A DNA stretch of 64,000 bases from Sphingomonas sp. GC_Shp_5 (GTDB taxonomy: Bacteria; Pseudomonadota; Alphaproteobacteria; Sphingomonadales; Sphingomonadaceae), in the NCBI RefSeq assembly GCF_026540855.1, contig NZ_JALNUP010000001.1, forward strand, positions 1-64,000, given 5' to 3'. Of the stretch, positions 44,100 through 56,994 are shown in pieces. The translations under genes and the position numbers were made by a program. The notes beneath the pieces were generated by a model that worked only from the letters and a program-made list of their open reading frames with translations, was not told the origin of the DNA and searched no databases. Every line of letters begins with the position of its first letter. Position 1 is the first letter of the stretch.

Positions 44100-44683
44100 G
44101 CTGGAGCGAGACGCCGACCTTGGTCGGTCGTCACGTCACCTTGCGCCCGCTCGATCGCAGCGACGAGGCGGCGCTGGTCGAGGTCGCGCGTGCCGGTGAT
44201 CTGTGGGACACCTTCTACGCCAATGTCGCCCAGCTCAAGGATTCGTCGCGCTGGATGGACGCGAGCTTTGCCGAGCAGGCGCATGGCCGCGTGCGCTTGT
44301 TCGCGGTAGCGGATCCGGCAGGGCAGGTGGTCGGCACCACCCGGCTGATGCGGATGAACGAGAAGCATCGGCGGCTGGAGATCGGCGGCACCTTCTATGC
44401 CAGGGCAGTCCAGCGCACTGGGGTCAACACCGAGGCCAAGCTGCTGCTGCTGTCCCATGCCTTTGACCAGCTCGGCTGCCAGTGCGTGCAGATCCGCACC
44501 GATCTGCTCAACAAGCGCAGCCAGACGGCGATTGAGCGGCTCGGCGCGAAGCGGGACGGCGTGCTGCGCGGGCACCAGATCGTCGACGGCCGATTGCGCG
44601 ATTCGGTGGTGTACAGCATCCTCGACCGCGAATGGCCGGGGGTTCGCCAGAACCTTCACTTCCTGCTGGCGCGGCATGGATGA
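44096..44683 (+). CDS. GNAT family N-acetyltransferase (RimJ/RimL-like)
   Basis: A 195-residue acetyltransferase of the RimL group. It begins [23 protein letters not shown], with [25 protein letters not shown] as the central strands and [30 protein letters not shown] as the family C-terminus. The start is a GTG overlapping the lolD stop. The target amine is unknown. It is cotranscribed with lolCD and the glutathione peroxidase by overlap, without an obvious functional link. Confidence 0.86.
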   Translation: MSWSETPTLVGRHVTLRPLDRSDEAALVEVARAGDLWDTFYANVAQLKDSSRWMDASFAEQAHGRVRLFAVADPAGQVVGTTRLMRMNEKHRRLEIGGTFYARAVQRTGVNTEAKLLLLSHAFDQLGCQCVQIRTDLLNKRSQTAIERLGAKRDGVLRGHQIVDGRLRDSVVYSILDREWPGVRQNLHFLLARHG

Positions 44684-45159
44684 GCAGTATCGCCGACATC
44701 TCGGTCGCCGCCGCCGACGGCGAGCGGGTGCCGCTGGAGCGCTGGGCAGGGCAGGTGCTGCTGATCGTCAACACCGCGTCGCAATGCGGCTTCACCCCGC
44801 AATATGAAGGGCTGGAGGCGCTGCAGCGCCAGCTGGGACCGCGCGGCTTCTCGGTGCTCGCCTTCCCGTGCAACCAGTTCGGCGCGCAGGAGCCCGGCGA
44901 CGCCGCCGAGATCGCGTCCTTCTGCTCGCTGACCTACGATGTCACCTTTCCGCTGTTCGCCAAGGTCGATGTCAACGGTGCCGGGGCCGATCCGCTGTTC
45001 GTGCGCCTCAAGACCGCGGCGCCCGGGCTGCTCGGCAGCAAGGCGATCAAGTGGAACTTCACCAAGTTCCTGGTCGATCGTCAGGGCACGATCGTCCGCC
45101 GCTATGGCCCGGCCACCAAGCCCGAGGCGATCACCCGCGATATCGAGGCGCTGCTCTAG
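44680..45159 (+). CDS. Glutathione peroxidase family thiol peroxidase
   Basis: A 159-residue GPx/BsaA-type peroxidase. The peroxidatic Cys (not Sec) is in VNTASQCGFTPQYEGLEAL near residue 37. The catalytic Gln is in FPCNQFGAQEPG and the Trp/Asn pair in IKWNFTKFLVDRQG. Such Cys enzymes usually take electrons from thioredoxin or glutathione to reduce peroxides. It is last in the lolC-lolD-GNAT-gpx run and faces the FAH gene convergently across 100 bases that contain GC-rich inverted sequence but no clear terminator. Confidence 0.93.
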   Translation: MSSIADISVAAADGERVPLERWAGQVLLIVNTASQCGFTPQYEGLEALQRQLGPRGFSVLAFPCNQFGAQEPGDAAEIASFCSLTYDVTFPLFAKVDVNGAGADPLFVRLKTAAPGLLGSKAIKWNFTKFLVDRQGTIVRRYGPATKPEAITRDIEALL

Positions 45160-45259
45160 ACCGCCAGCCTCCCGATCGACGTCATTCCGGCGCGCGTAGG
45201 CATGGCCGCAAAGCGCGGGGGAGGGGCCGCTAGCGGCTGCCGCTTATGCTGAGGGCCAC

Positions 45260-45931
45260 TCAGCTAAAGCTCACCTCGACCGGCTCGGCACCCGGCACTT
45301 CGCCGCGCAGCGTCTGGCCGCGCAACACCGGTCCCACCCCCGCCGGGGTCCCGGTGAAGATCAGGTCTCCCGGCGCGAGCGCGACATAGGTCGACAGGGT
45401 GGCGATGATCTCGGCGACGCTCCAGGTCATCTGGTCGAGATCGCCCGACTGGCGCTCCGACCCGTCGATGCTCAGCTGGATTGCGCCGGCTTCGGGCGGT
45501 GCGCCGCGGGTGATCGCGCCGATCGGGGCGGAGCGGTCGAAGCCCTTGGCGAGATCCCACGGCCGACCGGCCTTCTTGGCCACCGCCTGGAGATCGCGGC
45601 GGGTAAGATCGATTCCCGCGGCATAACCGTAGATCGCCGCCATGGCGTCACCCGCGGCAATGTCGCTGCCGCCGGTGCCCAGGGCCACCACCAGCTCGAT
45701 CTCGTGGTGGAGGTCCTCGGTCATGGTTGGAAACGGGATCGTCGATCCGCTCGCGACCACCGCATCGGCGGGCTTGGCGAAGAAGAATGGCGGGTTGCGG
45801 GTCGGGTCGCCGCCCATCTCGCGGGCGTGGTCGGCGTAATTCTGCCCGACGCAGAAGATGCGGCGGACCGGGAAGCGCTCGTCGCCGCCGGCGATGGCAA
45901 TGGTGGAAATCGTGACGGTGGGCAGGTCCAT
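45260..45931 (-). CDS. Fumarylacetoacetate hydrolase family protein
   Basis: A 223-residue FAH-domain enzyme of the short acylpyruvase/oxaloacetate decarboxylase-like (FAHD1) type. IFCVGQNYADHAREMGG starts the fold, and the metal-binding acids are in LHHEIELVVALG and YAAGIDLTRRDLQ. The closing GDLIFTGTPAGVGPVLRGQTL is the family signature. A divalent-metal hydrolase or decarboxylase of small keto-acids is expected. The ATG of MDLPTVTIS is used. It lies ten bases after the HdeD-like gene on the same strand. Confidence 0.9.
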   Translation of the reverse strand: MDLPTVTISTIAIAGGDERFPVRRIFCVGQNYADHAREMGGDPTRNPPFFFAKPADAVVASGSTIPFPTMTEDLHHEIELVVALGTGGSDIAAGDAMAAIYGYAAGIDLTRRDLQAVAKKAGRPWDLAKGFDRSAPIGAITRGAPPEAGAIQLSIDGSERQSGDLDQMTWSVAEIIATLSTYVALAPGDLIFTGTPAGVGPVLRGQTLRGEVPGAEPVEVSFS

Positions 45932-45941
45932 GGCGCGCTTC

Positions 45942-46556
45942 TCAGCCCGCGACCGCAAAGGCGGGGGCGCCGGTGCGATGGTGGAGGGCCGAGACGATCG
46001 AGGTGATGCCGCCGAGGAGGAAGCTGATGCCGAGGATGAAGCCCGGCAGCGTCAGCGCCGCCCAGGGCAGCGTTGCCAGCACATAGATGGCGAGCAGGAT
46101 GTTGACGATGCCGAGCGCGATCATCAGCCCGCGGCCGCGGCGGAAGCGCGCGCCGAGCGCGATCTCGAGCACGCCGCGGATGCCCAGCCACACCGCGACC
46201 ATCAGCATCAGCGACAGCGCGCCGGCGACCGGCTCGAACGCCATCACGAGGCCGATGACCAACGACAGGATGCCGAAGCCGATCGCATAGCCGCGGCCCT
46301 CATGGCCCTTGCCGACCAAGCCGGCGGTGATCGACACCAGCCCGGCGGCGATGAAGAATCCGCCGATCACCAGCGTCGCCGCCAGCGTCGCGGCGAACGG
46401 CCAGGCGAACGCGGCGAGGCCGAGCACCACCGACAGGATGCCATAGCCGAGGATCCAGCCCCAGCCGGCGCCCGCCGGCGTCGCGGCAAGGGGATCGAAC
46501 GTCGTTCGATCGGTGAAGATCACGCGGTCGGCGGTGGCGGGGCGGGGGTCGGTCAT
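45942..46556 (-). CDS. HdeD/DUF308 family membrane protein
   Basis: A 204-residue membrane protein with six hydrophobic helices in three paired repeats ([51 protein letters not shown]). This is the internal repeat pattern of DUF308, to which E. coli acid-resistance protein HdeD belongs. The polar N-terminus [19 protein letters not shown] is cytosolic. The function in this group is not known. It is divergent from dnaE across 104 bases. Confidence 0.87.
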   Translation of the reverse strand: MTDPRPATADRVIFTDRTTFDPLAATPAGAGWGWILGYGILSVVLGLAAFAWPFAATLAATLVIGGFFIAAGLVSITAGLVGKGHEGRGYAIGFGILSLVIGLVMAFEPVAGALSLMLMVAVWLGIRGVLEIALGARFRRGRGLMIALGIVNILLAIYVLATLPWAALTLPGFILGISFLLGGITSIVSALHHRTGAPAFAVAG

Positions 46557-46660
46557 GCACTTACTCCGTTATGCAGGCGGAACGACGTGATCCATCGCTG
46601 GTTCCGCGTCGCGCATCGCGATGCCTGTTCGAATCGGGCCGTCGGCGCTAGGACGGTGCG

Positions 46661-50152
<3,492 letters not shown>

Positions 50153-50182
50153 GCACGCCGACCAGGCACCATGTCGGCGAGC

Positions 50183-50323
50183 CTAATCGTCGCTCGCCTC
50201 GTCGCCTTGCGGGCCGGCGTTGTTGCCATAGCCTGCACCGGACGCCGGCTCCTCGGGGGGCGAGGTCGTGCCATCGTCCTGGTCGGGCGCGTCGTCCGGG
50301 CCGAAATTGTCCTGATCGATCAT
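50183..50323 (-). CDS. Small acidic protein, 46 aa, unknown function
   Basis: A frame too short for most gene callers. The ATG has AGGAG six bases upstream (GCAGGAGACGACG). The product is very rich in Asp, Glu, Pro and Gly (FGPDDAPDQDDG, SPPEEPASGAGYG) with no Lys or Arg, and is probably disordered. It lies in the 233 bases between dnaE and the radical SAM gene, on the same strand as the latter and just downstream of it, so it could be its distal cistron. Strong ribosome binding site and codon-like third-position GC support it being real. Confidence 0.65.
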   Translation of the reverse strand: MIDQDNFGPDDAPDQDDGTTSPPEEPASGAGYGNNAGPQGDEASDD

Positions 50324-50385
50324 CGTCGTCTCCTGCATCTGGGTGACGGGTCAACGATGGGCGGCCCTGGTGGATCCGGCCCGGC

Positions 50386-51465
50386 CTAGAACAACTCGCC
50401 CTGCGGCTTGCGCGGCGGCCGGAACAGATCGGTGCGCAGCGGCACCCGCGGCCGATCGAGGCCGTGCTTGCGGCAGGCGATGCGAAACCGGGTGCGCAGC
50501 AGCTCCGCCCACGGGCCGCTGCCGCGCATCCGGCTATGGAAGCCGGGATCATTATCGCGGCCGCCGCGCAGCGACTGGATGGTCGCCATCACCTTGCCGG
50601 CGCGATCGGGAAAATGCGTGTCCAGCCAGGCGCGGAACAGCGGCGCGACCTCGTGCGGCAGGCGGACCGGGATGAAGAACACGCCCGCCGCCCCCGCCTC
50701 GGCCGCCCGTTCAATCAGATGCTCGAGCTCGTGATCGGTGATCCCCGGGATCACCGGGGCGATCGAGACATAGGTCGGTACGCCCGCGGCGGCGAGGGTA
50801 CGCACCGCGGCGAGCCGCCGCGCGGGGGTGGGTGCGCGGGGCTCGACGGTGCTCGCGATCCGCGGATCGAGCGAGGTGACCGACATCGCCACCGCGGCCA
50901 GGCCCTGGGCCGCCATCGGCGCGATCAGATCGAGATCGCGGACCACCCGGTCCGACTTGGTGGTGATGGTGAGGGGATGGCCGGTCTCGGCCAGCACCTC
51001 TATGACGCCGCGGGTGATCCGCCACTCCGCCTCGATCGGTTGATAGGGATCGGTGTTGGTGCCGAGCGCCATCGGCGCCACCGCATAACCGGGTTTGCCG
51101 AGCTCCTCGCGAAGCAGCGCCGCGGCGGTCGGCTTGACGAACAGGCGGCTCTCGAAGTCGAGGCCGGGCGACAGATCGTGGAAGGCATGGGTCGGCCGGG
51201 CGAAACAGTAGATGCAGCCATGCTCGCAGCCGCGATAAGGATTGATCGAGCGATCGAAGCCGATGTCGGGCGAGCTGTTGCGCGCGATGATCGTGCGGGG
51301 CTGCTCGACCGTCACCACCGTCCGCAGTGGCGGCGGCGCGCCATCGATCGCGTCGCGGTCATCGAGCCAATCGCCGTCTGCCTCGACCGACAGTTGGTCG
51401 AAGCGCGTGCTGCGCACATTGCCGGTCGCACCGCGCACCGGCCGGCGTCTGTTGCCCTGGACCAT
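50386..51465 (-). CDS. PA0069 family radical SAM protein
   Basis: A 359-residue radical SAM enzyme with the cluster motif as GCEHGCIYCFARPTH near residue 80. It is preceded by NSSPDIGFDRSINPYRGC, the hallmark of the PA0069/SplB-like group. LTITTKSDRVVRDLDLI and VSIAPVIPGITDHELEHL follow in the barrel. The reaction is unknown; relatives are often annotated as DNA-repair photolyase-like. The C-terminus is basic. Transcribed toward the small acidic gene. Confidence 0.9.
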   Translation of the reverse strand: MVQGNRRRPVRGATGNVRSTRFDQLSVEADGDWLDDRDAIDGAPPPLRTVVTVEQPRTIIARNSSPDIGFDRSINPYRGCEHGCIYCFARPTHAFHDLSPGLDFESRLFVKPTAAALLREELGKPGYAVAPMALGTNTDPYQPIEAEWRITRGVIEVLAETGHPLTITTKSDRVVRDLDLIAPMAAQGLAAVAMSVTSLDPRIASTVEPRAPTPARRLAAVRTLAAAGVPTYVSIAPVIPGITDHELEHLIERAAEAGAAGVFFIPVRLPHEVAPLFRAWLDTHFPDRAGKVMATIQSLRGGRDNDPGFHSRMRGSGPWAELLRTRFRIACRKHGLDRPRVPLRTDLFRPPRKPQGELF

Positions 51466-51524
51466 GTGCCCATGCTAGTGGATCAGGCGGAACACATCAA
51501 GAACATGAATAAGGAGACTTGGTC

Positions 51525-51860
51525 ATGGCCCGGATCACCTACCTTGAACTGCCGGTGGCGGACACCGCCCGCGCCAAGGCGTTCTACGCCGCGGCGTTTG
51601 CCTGGCCGACCACCGACTATGGTCCGACCTATGCCGCTGCGACGACCGGCGGCGCTGACGTCGGCTTCCAGGCCGATCCCGACGAGCGCACCGCAGCCCC
51701 GCTCGCGGTGATCGAGGTGGAGGACCTGGACGCCGCACAGACCGCGGTCGAACGGGCCGGGGGGACGATCACCCAACCGGTATTCGCCTTTCCGGGCGGC
51801 CGGCGCTTCCACTTCGCCGACCCCGATGGCCACGAGCTAGCGGTGATGCAGCCGGATTGA
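51525..51860 (+). CDS. VOC family (glyoxalase/bleomycin-resistance-like) protein
   Basis: A 111-residue single vicinal-oxygen-chelate domain with two beta-alpha-beta-beta-beta modules. It begins ITYLELPVADTARAKAFYAAAF and ends GGRRFHFADPDGHELAVMQ, with metal-ligand candidates His/Glu at the ends. The ATG of MARITYLE follows AAGGAG. Substrate unknown. It stands alone between the divergent radical SAM gene and the convergent moaB. Confidence 0.88.
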   Translation: MARITYLELPVADTARAKAFYAAAFAWPTTDYGPTYAAATTGGADVGFQADPDERTAAPLAVIEVEDLDAAQTAVERAGGTITQPVFAFPGGRRFHFADPDGHELAVMQPD

Positions 51861-51887
51861 GCGTCGCCGCCGCGGGGCGGCTGGCGA

Positions 51888-52415
51888 TCAGCGTTCCAGC
51901 AGGCGCGGCATCAGCTCGACGAAGTTGCATGGCCGGTGCCGGCTATCGAGCTGGTCCTTGAGGATATCGTCCCAGCCGTCCTTGACGGCGCCGGTCGAGC
52001 CGGGGAGCGCGAAGATGTAGGTGCCGCGGGCGACGCAGGCGCAGGCGCGCGATTGCACGGTCGACGTGCCGACCTTGGCATAACTCAGCCAGCGAAACAG
52101 CTCGCCGAAGCCGGGGATCATCTTGTCGGCGACGCGCTCGATCGCCTCGGGCGTGACGTCGCGGCCGGTGACGCCGGTGCCGCCGGTGGTGATGATGCAA
52201 TCGATCGTTTCATCGTCGATCCAGCGGTGCAGCTCGGCGACGATGCCATCGACATCGTCGCGCCGGATCGCGCGGTCGGCAAGGACGTGCCCGGCCTCGC
52301 TCAGCCGCGCGACCAGCGTGTCGCCCGAGCGATCGTCCTCCAGGCCGCGGGTGTCGGAGACGGTGAGCACGGCGATGCGCACCGGGAGGAAGACGAGGGT
52401 GGGATCGATCGGCAT
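51888..52415 (-). CDS. moaB: Molybdenum cofactor biosynthesis protein B
   Basis: A 175-residue MoaB/MogA-fold protein that adenylylates molybdopterin. Motifs are [38 protein letters not shown] and [17 protein letters not shown], typical of MoaB. The N-terminus and length match the family. The rest of the molybdopterin pathway is not in the window. The 204 bases upstream of its start hold only the transglycosylase end hairpin and no clear promoter. Confidence 0.93.
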   Translation of the reverse strand: MPIDPTLVFLPVRIAVLTVSDTRGLEDDRSGDTLVARLSEAGHVLADRAIRRDDVDGIVAELHRWIDDETIDCIITTGGTGVTGRDVTPEAIERVADKMIPGFGELFRWLSYAKVGTSTVQSRACACVARGTYIFALPGSTGAVKDGWDDILKDQLDSRHRPCNFVELMPRLLER

Positions 52416-52593
52416 GGCGGGGTCTCACGGAAGCGGGGGCTGCGAGAGCATGCCACGTTGCCGGTGTCCCGGCCACGTCGAAGCGCGGCGACGCGTCAAA
52501 ACGCGCGTGCTCCCGTCATCCTGCAGGCGGTTACAACATCCCCTTTCAGCCGTGTCCTTGATGGACGGAACGGGTGACCGGTGCTGAAACCCA

Positions 52594-52613
52594 CTGCCGC
52601 CCGATGACGGCAG
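52594..52613 (-). terminator. Hairpin after the lytic transglycosylase gene
   Basis: CTGCCG and CGGCAG pair around an eight-base loop just after the transglycosylase stop, followed on the minus strand by TGGGTTT. It is a weak terminator candidate; no longer T-tract is present. Confidence 0.4.
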
Positions 52614-52619
52614 GGTCAG

Positions 52620-54485
52620 TCAGTCGCTGCTGATGGTGCTCGACTGGGCGCCGACGCTGCCGTTGACGGCGATCGTGCTGGTGCTGGTGCTGGCACTGGC
52701 GGTCGCCGCCGGACGAGCGTTCATCCGCACTGCGGTCGCGCCCGGCAGGCCGGGGAAGCGCGGCCACATGCCCTGCGCCAGCGCGGCGCGGCTCGGCAGC
52801 TTGCGGGCGGTGCCGCGCGCCTCGTACATCCAATAGTTGCGCAGCACGGTGGTGACGTAGCCGCGCGTCTCCCAATAAGGGATGCTCTCGATGTAGAGCA
52901 GCGGGTCGCCGCCGTCCCGGACCAGCGCGTTCCATTCGCCGACCGGCTTGGGCCCGGCATTATAGGCCGCGATCACCTTGGGGAGCAGCCCGCCGGTGAC
53001 GCCGGCCATGTCGCGCAGCCGCTCGAGATGGCGCTGGCCGATATCCATGTTGACCGACGGCTTGGTCAGCGCCGCCTTGTCGATCGCGGTGCCGCGCTCG
53101 CGGGCGAAATCGGTCGCCGCGGCCGGCATGATCTGCATCAGGCCATAGGCGCCGGCGGGGCTCACCACCTTGTTGCGGAAGCCGCTCTCCTCGAGCGTAT
53201 GGGCATAGACCAGCGCCTTTTCGACCCGCCAGCCGCTGTCCGGCGTCCAATCGGGGGTGGGATAGCGCGCCTCGGCGGTCATGGTGACGCCCTGCGGGCA
53301 ATTGTGGGCGAGCCACACCGTGGTCGCCGGCAGGCTCAGCGCCTCGGCGATGCGGACGAGGCTGCCGAACTCGCGCGGGTCGCCGATCCGCGCCTGCTGA
53401 CGGATCACGTCGTCGGCGAGGTCGGTCTCGCCGATCTCGGCGAGCGCCGCGGCGACGCGGACGTTGGGGCGCTTGTCGAGCGCCGCCCAATCGCCGGTGA
53501 CCAAGGCGTTGAGCGCCGGCCCCTTGTCGGTGATCTGCAGTGCCTGGCGGGCGAGCTGGCCGTAGAAGCTTTCGGAGAATTGTGCCGCGGATTGCAGCCG
53601 CGCTTGGACCTTGTCGGGTCGGCCGCACGCCATGTCGGCGCGGCTCGCCCAATACAGCGCGGCGGCGCGCAGGTCGACGTCGCTGGCTCGTCCTGCCACG
53701 CCCTCGAACGCGGTCTCGGCCGCGGCGCAGTCGTTCTGCCGCCACGCAGAGAGCGCGCCCATCCAGCGGCCCTGCACCGCCCAGTCGCCCGTACCCTCAG
53801 CAGCCTTGGCGGCCATCAGCCGCGTATTGGCGTCGTCGCCGACCAGATAATACATCCAGGCGACCTTCGCCTGCCATTCGGCTTGGGCTTCAGGGGTAAG
53901 CCCCTCGGTGCCTTCGAGCAGTGCCTGCGCCTCGTGCGCCATATCCGCCTTGACGAACGGCTGCATCCTGGTGGCGAGGTCAGCGGCGATCTCGTCGCTC
54001 TTGGTGGCCTTGGCGCGGACCCGGCGCGGCGCGCCATCCTGCCAGATCAGTCGTTGCGCCATCGGCAGCGGCGCCAGATCGACGGCGCCACGGGCCTTGG
54101 CGAGCCGCGCCAGATCCGCGGCCTCGGGAAGCTCGGGTGCCTCGGTGAGCAATGCCATCAGCGGCTCAAGCTCCACCTTGGGCGAGCCCTTGGCGGTGTA
54201 CATCTCGGCCCGCGCGATCGCGTGCAGCGGGCCGGGCTTCATCGTCGTGAGCTGGATCTGCGCGTCGGTCCACTTGCCGTCGCGGATCGCCTGGAACACC
54301 GCGCGATAGCCGCTGCGCTGGTCCGCATCGAGCTGCGTGGGAAGATGCTCGGCCACCGCCGGCAGCGCGCTGCGCGCATCGCCGGCCGGCGTCGGCGCGG
54401 GTTCCGCAGCCGGCACGGGAGCGGCCAGCGCCGAGGCGGGCAGCGCCGCCGACAGTGCGCAGATCACCCTGAACATGCGGGTCAT
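52620..54485 (-). CDS. Soluble lytic murein transglycosylase (Slt-like)
   Basis: A 621-residue periplasmic enzyme that cleaves peptidoglycan to 1,6-anhydro-muropeptides. A signal peptide (FRVICALSAALPASALAAP) is followed by a helical superhelix of TPR-like repeats to about residue 420. The SLT domain has the catalytic Glu in HTLEESGFRNKVVSPAGAYG, LMQIMPAAATDFA and VIAAYNAGPKPVGEW. After IPYWETRGYVTTVLRNYW the C-terminus turns into a Ser/Thr/Ala-rich tail (ATASASTSTSTIAV) with no family counterpart. It overlaps the UDG-like gene by four bases. Confidence 0.93.
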   Translation of the reverse strand: MTRMFRVICALSAALPASALAAPVPAAEPAPTPAGDARSALPAVAEHLPTQLDADQRSGYRAVFQAIRDGKWTDAQIQLTTMKPGPLHAIARAEMYTAKGSPKVELEPLMALLTEAPELPEAADLARLAKARGAVDLAPLPMAQRLIWQDGAPRRVRAKATKSDEIAADLATRMQPFVKADMAHEAQALLEGTEGLTPEAQAEWQAKVAWMYYLVGDDANTRLMAAKAAEGTGDWAVQGRWMGALSAWRQNDCAAAETAFEGVAGRASDVDLRAAALYWASRADMACGRPDKVQARLQSAAQFSESFYGQLARQALQITDKGPALNALVTGDWAALDKRPNVRVAAALAEIGETDLADDVIRQQARIGDPREFGSLVRIAEALSLPATTVWLAHNCPQGVTMTAEARYPTPDWTPDSGWRVEKALVYAHTLEESGFRNKVVSPAGAYGLMQIMPAAATDFARERGTAIDKAALTKPSVNMDIGQRHLERLRDMAGVTGGLLPKVIAAYNAGPKPVGEWNALVRDGGDPLLYIESIPYWETRGYVTTVLRNYWMYEARGTARKLPSRAALAQGMWPRFPGLPGATAVRMNARPAATASASTSTSTIAVNGSVGAQSSTISSD

Positions 54486-55213
54486 GATTCCATCCCCTGG
54501 ATCAGCAATTGCAAGTCCTTCCAGGCCTCCGCCTTTGCCGCCGGCTTCTCGAGCAGGAAGCGCGGATGATAGCTGGCGACCACCCCTGTCTCTCCGCCCT
54601 TGTGGTTAAACTGGTGTAAAGAACCACGGGAGGCCGGCATGTCCATCCCCAGAATGGCACGACTGGCCGCATTGCCCATCAGCAGCACGCGTTGCGGCGC
54701 AACCAGGCCGATGTGGTGGCGCGAGATATCGGACAGCCGCTGCTCGACATCGCCGGGCATCCGCCCCGCCAGCGGCCGCCGCGCGCACACCGCGGCGAGG
54801 TGGACAGCGTCGCGGCTGAGCCCGATCGCGGCGAGCATCCGATCAAACAAGCGGCCGACCATGCCGGTCATCAGCAGGCTCTCGGCGCCATCCTCCTTGT
54901 CGGGGCAGTCGACCAGCACCATTACCTTGGCATCCGCCGGGCCGGTCGCCGCGATCGAGACGCCGCGCCATGCCGCCTCGGGAGCGTCGGCGGCGATGCG
55001 CCAGGCGAGGAAGGTGGCAAGATCGTCCGACATGGCGGCTGCCGGTGCCACCACCGGTTCGGCCGCAGCCGGCGCCAAGGGCTGCTGGGGCACCGGCGCG
55101 GCCAGCCAGTCGCGCGGCTGCTCGTCGACCAGCGTGTCGACACCGGCGTCCTGCCACCAGTCAAGCACGCTGGCGGCGGTGCCCATCCAGTCGATATGTT
55201 GATCCGCTCCCAC
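54482..55213 (-). CDS. Uracil-DNA glycosylase superfamily protein, divergent family 4-like
   Basis: A 243-residue protein. The body MVLVDCPDKEDGAESLLMTGMVGRLFDRMLAAIG aligns in shape with the glycosylase start (GEAPG..ED..G.PF.G), and the end VVASYHPRFLLEKPAAKAEAW has the conserved His-Pro block of family 4 enzymes. The usual GEAPG glycine-acid loop reads VDCPD here, and the four cluster cysteines are not evident, so catalysis is in doubt. The N-terminal 100 residues (ASVLDWWQDAGVDTLVDE and a Pro/Ala linker) are typical of sphingomonad members. The GTG start gives the usual N-terminus; ATG nine codons later is possible. Confidence 0.78.
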   Translation of the reverse strand: MGADQHIDWMGTAASVLDWWQDAGVDTLVDEQPRDWLAAPVPQQPLAPAAAEPVVAPAAAMSDDLATFLAWRIAADAPEAAWRGVSIAATGPADAKVMVLVDCPDKEDGAESLLMTGMVGRLFDRMLAAIGLSRDAVHLAAVCARRPLAGRMPGDVEQRLSDISRHHIGLVAPQRVLLMGNAASRAILGMDMPASRGSLHQFNHKGGETGVVASYHPRFLLEKPAAKAEAWKDLQLLIQGMES

Positions 55214-55341
55214 TGCTGGCCTTGTTCCCGCAGTTGACGTTTTGGTCAACTTGTCGGATCGCGGGGCAAGACAAGACGTTGCCGCCTCGCGCCCGGACGC
55301 TCTTAGACGGCGCAAGGGGGGCGGCAACCCGGGAGACGATG

Positions 55342-56994
55342 ATGAGCGAACGCGAATCCATGCCCTACGATGTGGTCATCGTCGGCGCGGGGCCTGCCGG
55401 CCTCGCCGCGGCGATCCGCTTCAAGCAGCTGAGCGCCGAACGCGGTGCGGAGCTGTCGGTATGCGTGCTGGAAAAGGGCTCGGAGGTCGGCGCGCACATC
55501 CTGTCGGGTGCGGTGATCGACCCGCGCAGCCTCGACGAACTGCTGCCCGCCTGGCGCGAGACTTGTCCGCTCGCCGAGGTACCAGTGACGGAGAACCTCC
55601 ACTGGGTGTTGACCGAGCGGAAGAAGACGGTGCTGCCGCACCTTTGGACGCCGCCGTTCCTCCACAACAAGGGCACCTATACCGGCAGCCTTGGCAACCT
55701 GTGCCGCTGGTTGGCCGGGCAAGCGGAGGAACTCGGCGTCGAGATCTTCCCGGGGTTCGCCGCCGCCGAGATCCTGTTCGACGAGGCCGGCGGGGTGAAG
55801 GGCGTCGCCACCGGCGACATGGGCGTCGCGCGCGACGGCACCCGCAAGCCCGATTACCAGCCCGGGCTCGAGCTCCACGCCAAATACACCTTCTTCGCCG
55901 AGGGCTGTCGCGGGCATCTTACCAAGGAGGTGATCCGCACCTTCGATCTCGCGCGCGATGCCCAGCCGCAGGTCTATGGGCTCGGCATCAAGGAACTGTG
56001 GGACATCGATCCTGCGCTCCACCAGCCCGGCCGGGTTATCCATACCCAGGGATGGCCACTCGGCGACGACGCCAATGGCGGCGGCTGGCTGTACCACCAG
56101 GCCAACGGCCAGGTCAGCCTCGGCTTCGTCACCTGGCTGAACTATTCCAATCCCTATCTGTCGCCATTCAGCGAGATGCAAAAGTGGAAGACCCATCCCG
56201 AGATCGCCGCGCTGCTCAAGGGCGCCAAGCGCGTCTCCTATGGCGCGCGCGCGATCAGTGATGGCGGGCTGCAGTCGATCCCCAAGCTGGTGTTCCCGGG
56301 CGGCGCGCTGATCGGCGACAGCGCCGGCTTCCTCAACGTGCCGCGGATCAAGGGCACCCACACCGCGATGAAGAGCGGGATGCTGGCGGCCGAGGCGGCG
56401 GTGGAGGCGATCCTGTCGCAGCGGCAGAACGACGAGCTGGCGGCCTATCCCGCCGCGTTCGAGGCGAGCTGGGTGAAGCAGGAGCTGTCGATCGTCCGCA
56501 ACGTCGTGCCGCTGGTCAAGAAGTTCGGTGACTTGGTCGGCTCAGGGCTCGCCGGCATCACCATGTGGCTCGAGCATTTCGGCCTCAAGATGCCGTTCAC
56601 GATGAAGCATCACCCCGATCACGAGAGCCTGTGGCGCAAGGATCTCGCCACGCCGCCGGTCTATCCCAAGCCCGATGGCGTGCTCACCTTCGATCGCCTG
56701 TCGTCGGTGTTCCTGTCCAACACCAATCACGAGGAGGACCAGCCGGTCCATCTCACCCTCAAGGATCCGTCGATCCCGATCGCCTATGATCTGCCGATGT
56801 ACGACGAGCCGGCGCAACGCTATTGCCCGGCCGGCGTTTACGAGGTGGTGGGGCAGGACACCGACGAGCCCCGGTTCGTGATCAACGCGCAGAACTGCGT
56901 CCACTGCAAGACGTGCGACATCAAGGATCCCACTCAGAACATCAACTGGGTGGTACCGGAGGGTGGTGGAGGCCCCAATTACCCCAACATGTAA
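55342..56994 (+). CDS. Electron transfer flavoprotein-ubiquinone oxidoreductase
   Basis: A 550-residue inner-membrane-associated FAD and 4Fe-4S enzyme that passes electrons from ETF to ubiquinone. The FAD loop is VVIVGAGPAGLAAAIRFKQL. LEKGSEVGAHILSGAVIDPR and GFLNVPRIKGTHTAMKSGMLAAE are family blocks. The cluster cysteines are in RYCPAGVYEV and NAQNCVHCKTCDIKDPTQNINW at the C-terminus. Of two adjacent ATGs the second is better spaced from GGGAG. Full length. Its end overlaps the next TPR gene by 32 bases. Confidence 0.95.
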   Translation: MSERESMPYDVVIVGAGPAGLAAAIRFKQLSAERGAELSVCVLEKGSEVGAHILSGAVIDPRSLDELLPAWRETCPLAEVPVTENLHWVLTERKKTVLPHLWTPPFLHNKGTYTGSLGNLCRWLAGQAEELGVEIFPGFAAAEILFDEAGGVKGVATGDMGVARDGTRKPDYQPGLELHAKYTFFAEGCRGHLTKEVIRTFDLARDAQPQVYGLGIKELWDIDPALHQPGRVIHTQGWPLGDDANGGGWLYHQANGQVSLGFVTWLNYSNPYLSPFSEMQKWKTHPEIAALLKGAKRVSYGARAISDGGLQSIPKLVFPGGALIGDSAGFLNVPRIKGTHTAMKSGMLAAEAAVEAILSQRQNDELAAYPAAFEASWVKQELSIVRNVVPLVKKFGDLVGSGLAGITMWLEHFGLKMPFTMKHHPDHESLWRKDLATPPVYPKPDGVLTFDRLSSVFLSNTNHEEDQPVHLTLKDPSIPIAYDLPMYDEPAQRYCPAGVYEVVGQDTDEPRFVINAQNCVHCKTCDIKDPTQNINWVVPEGGGGPNYPNM

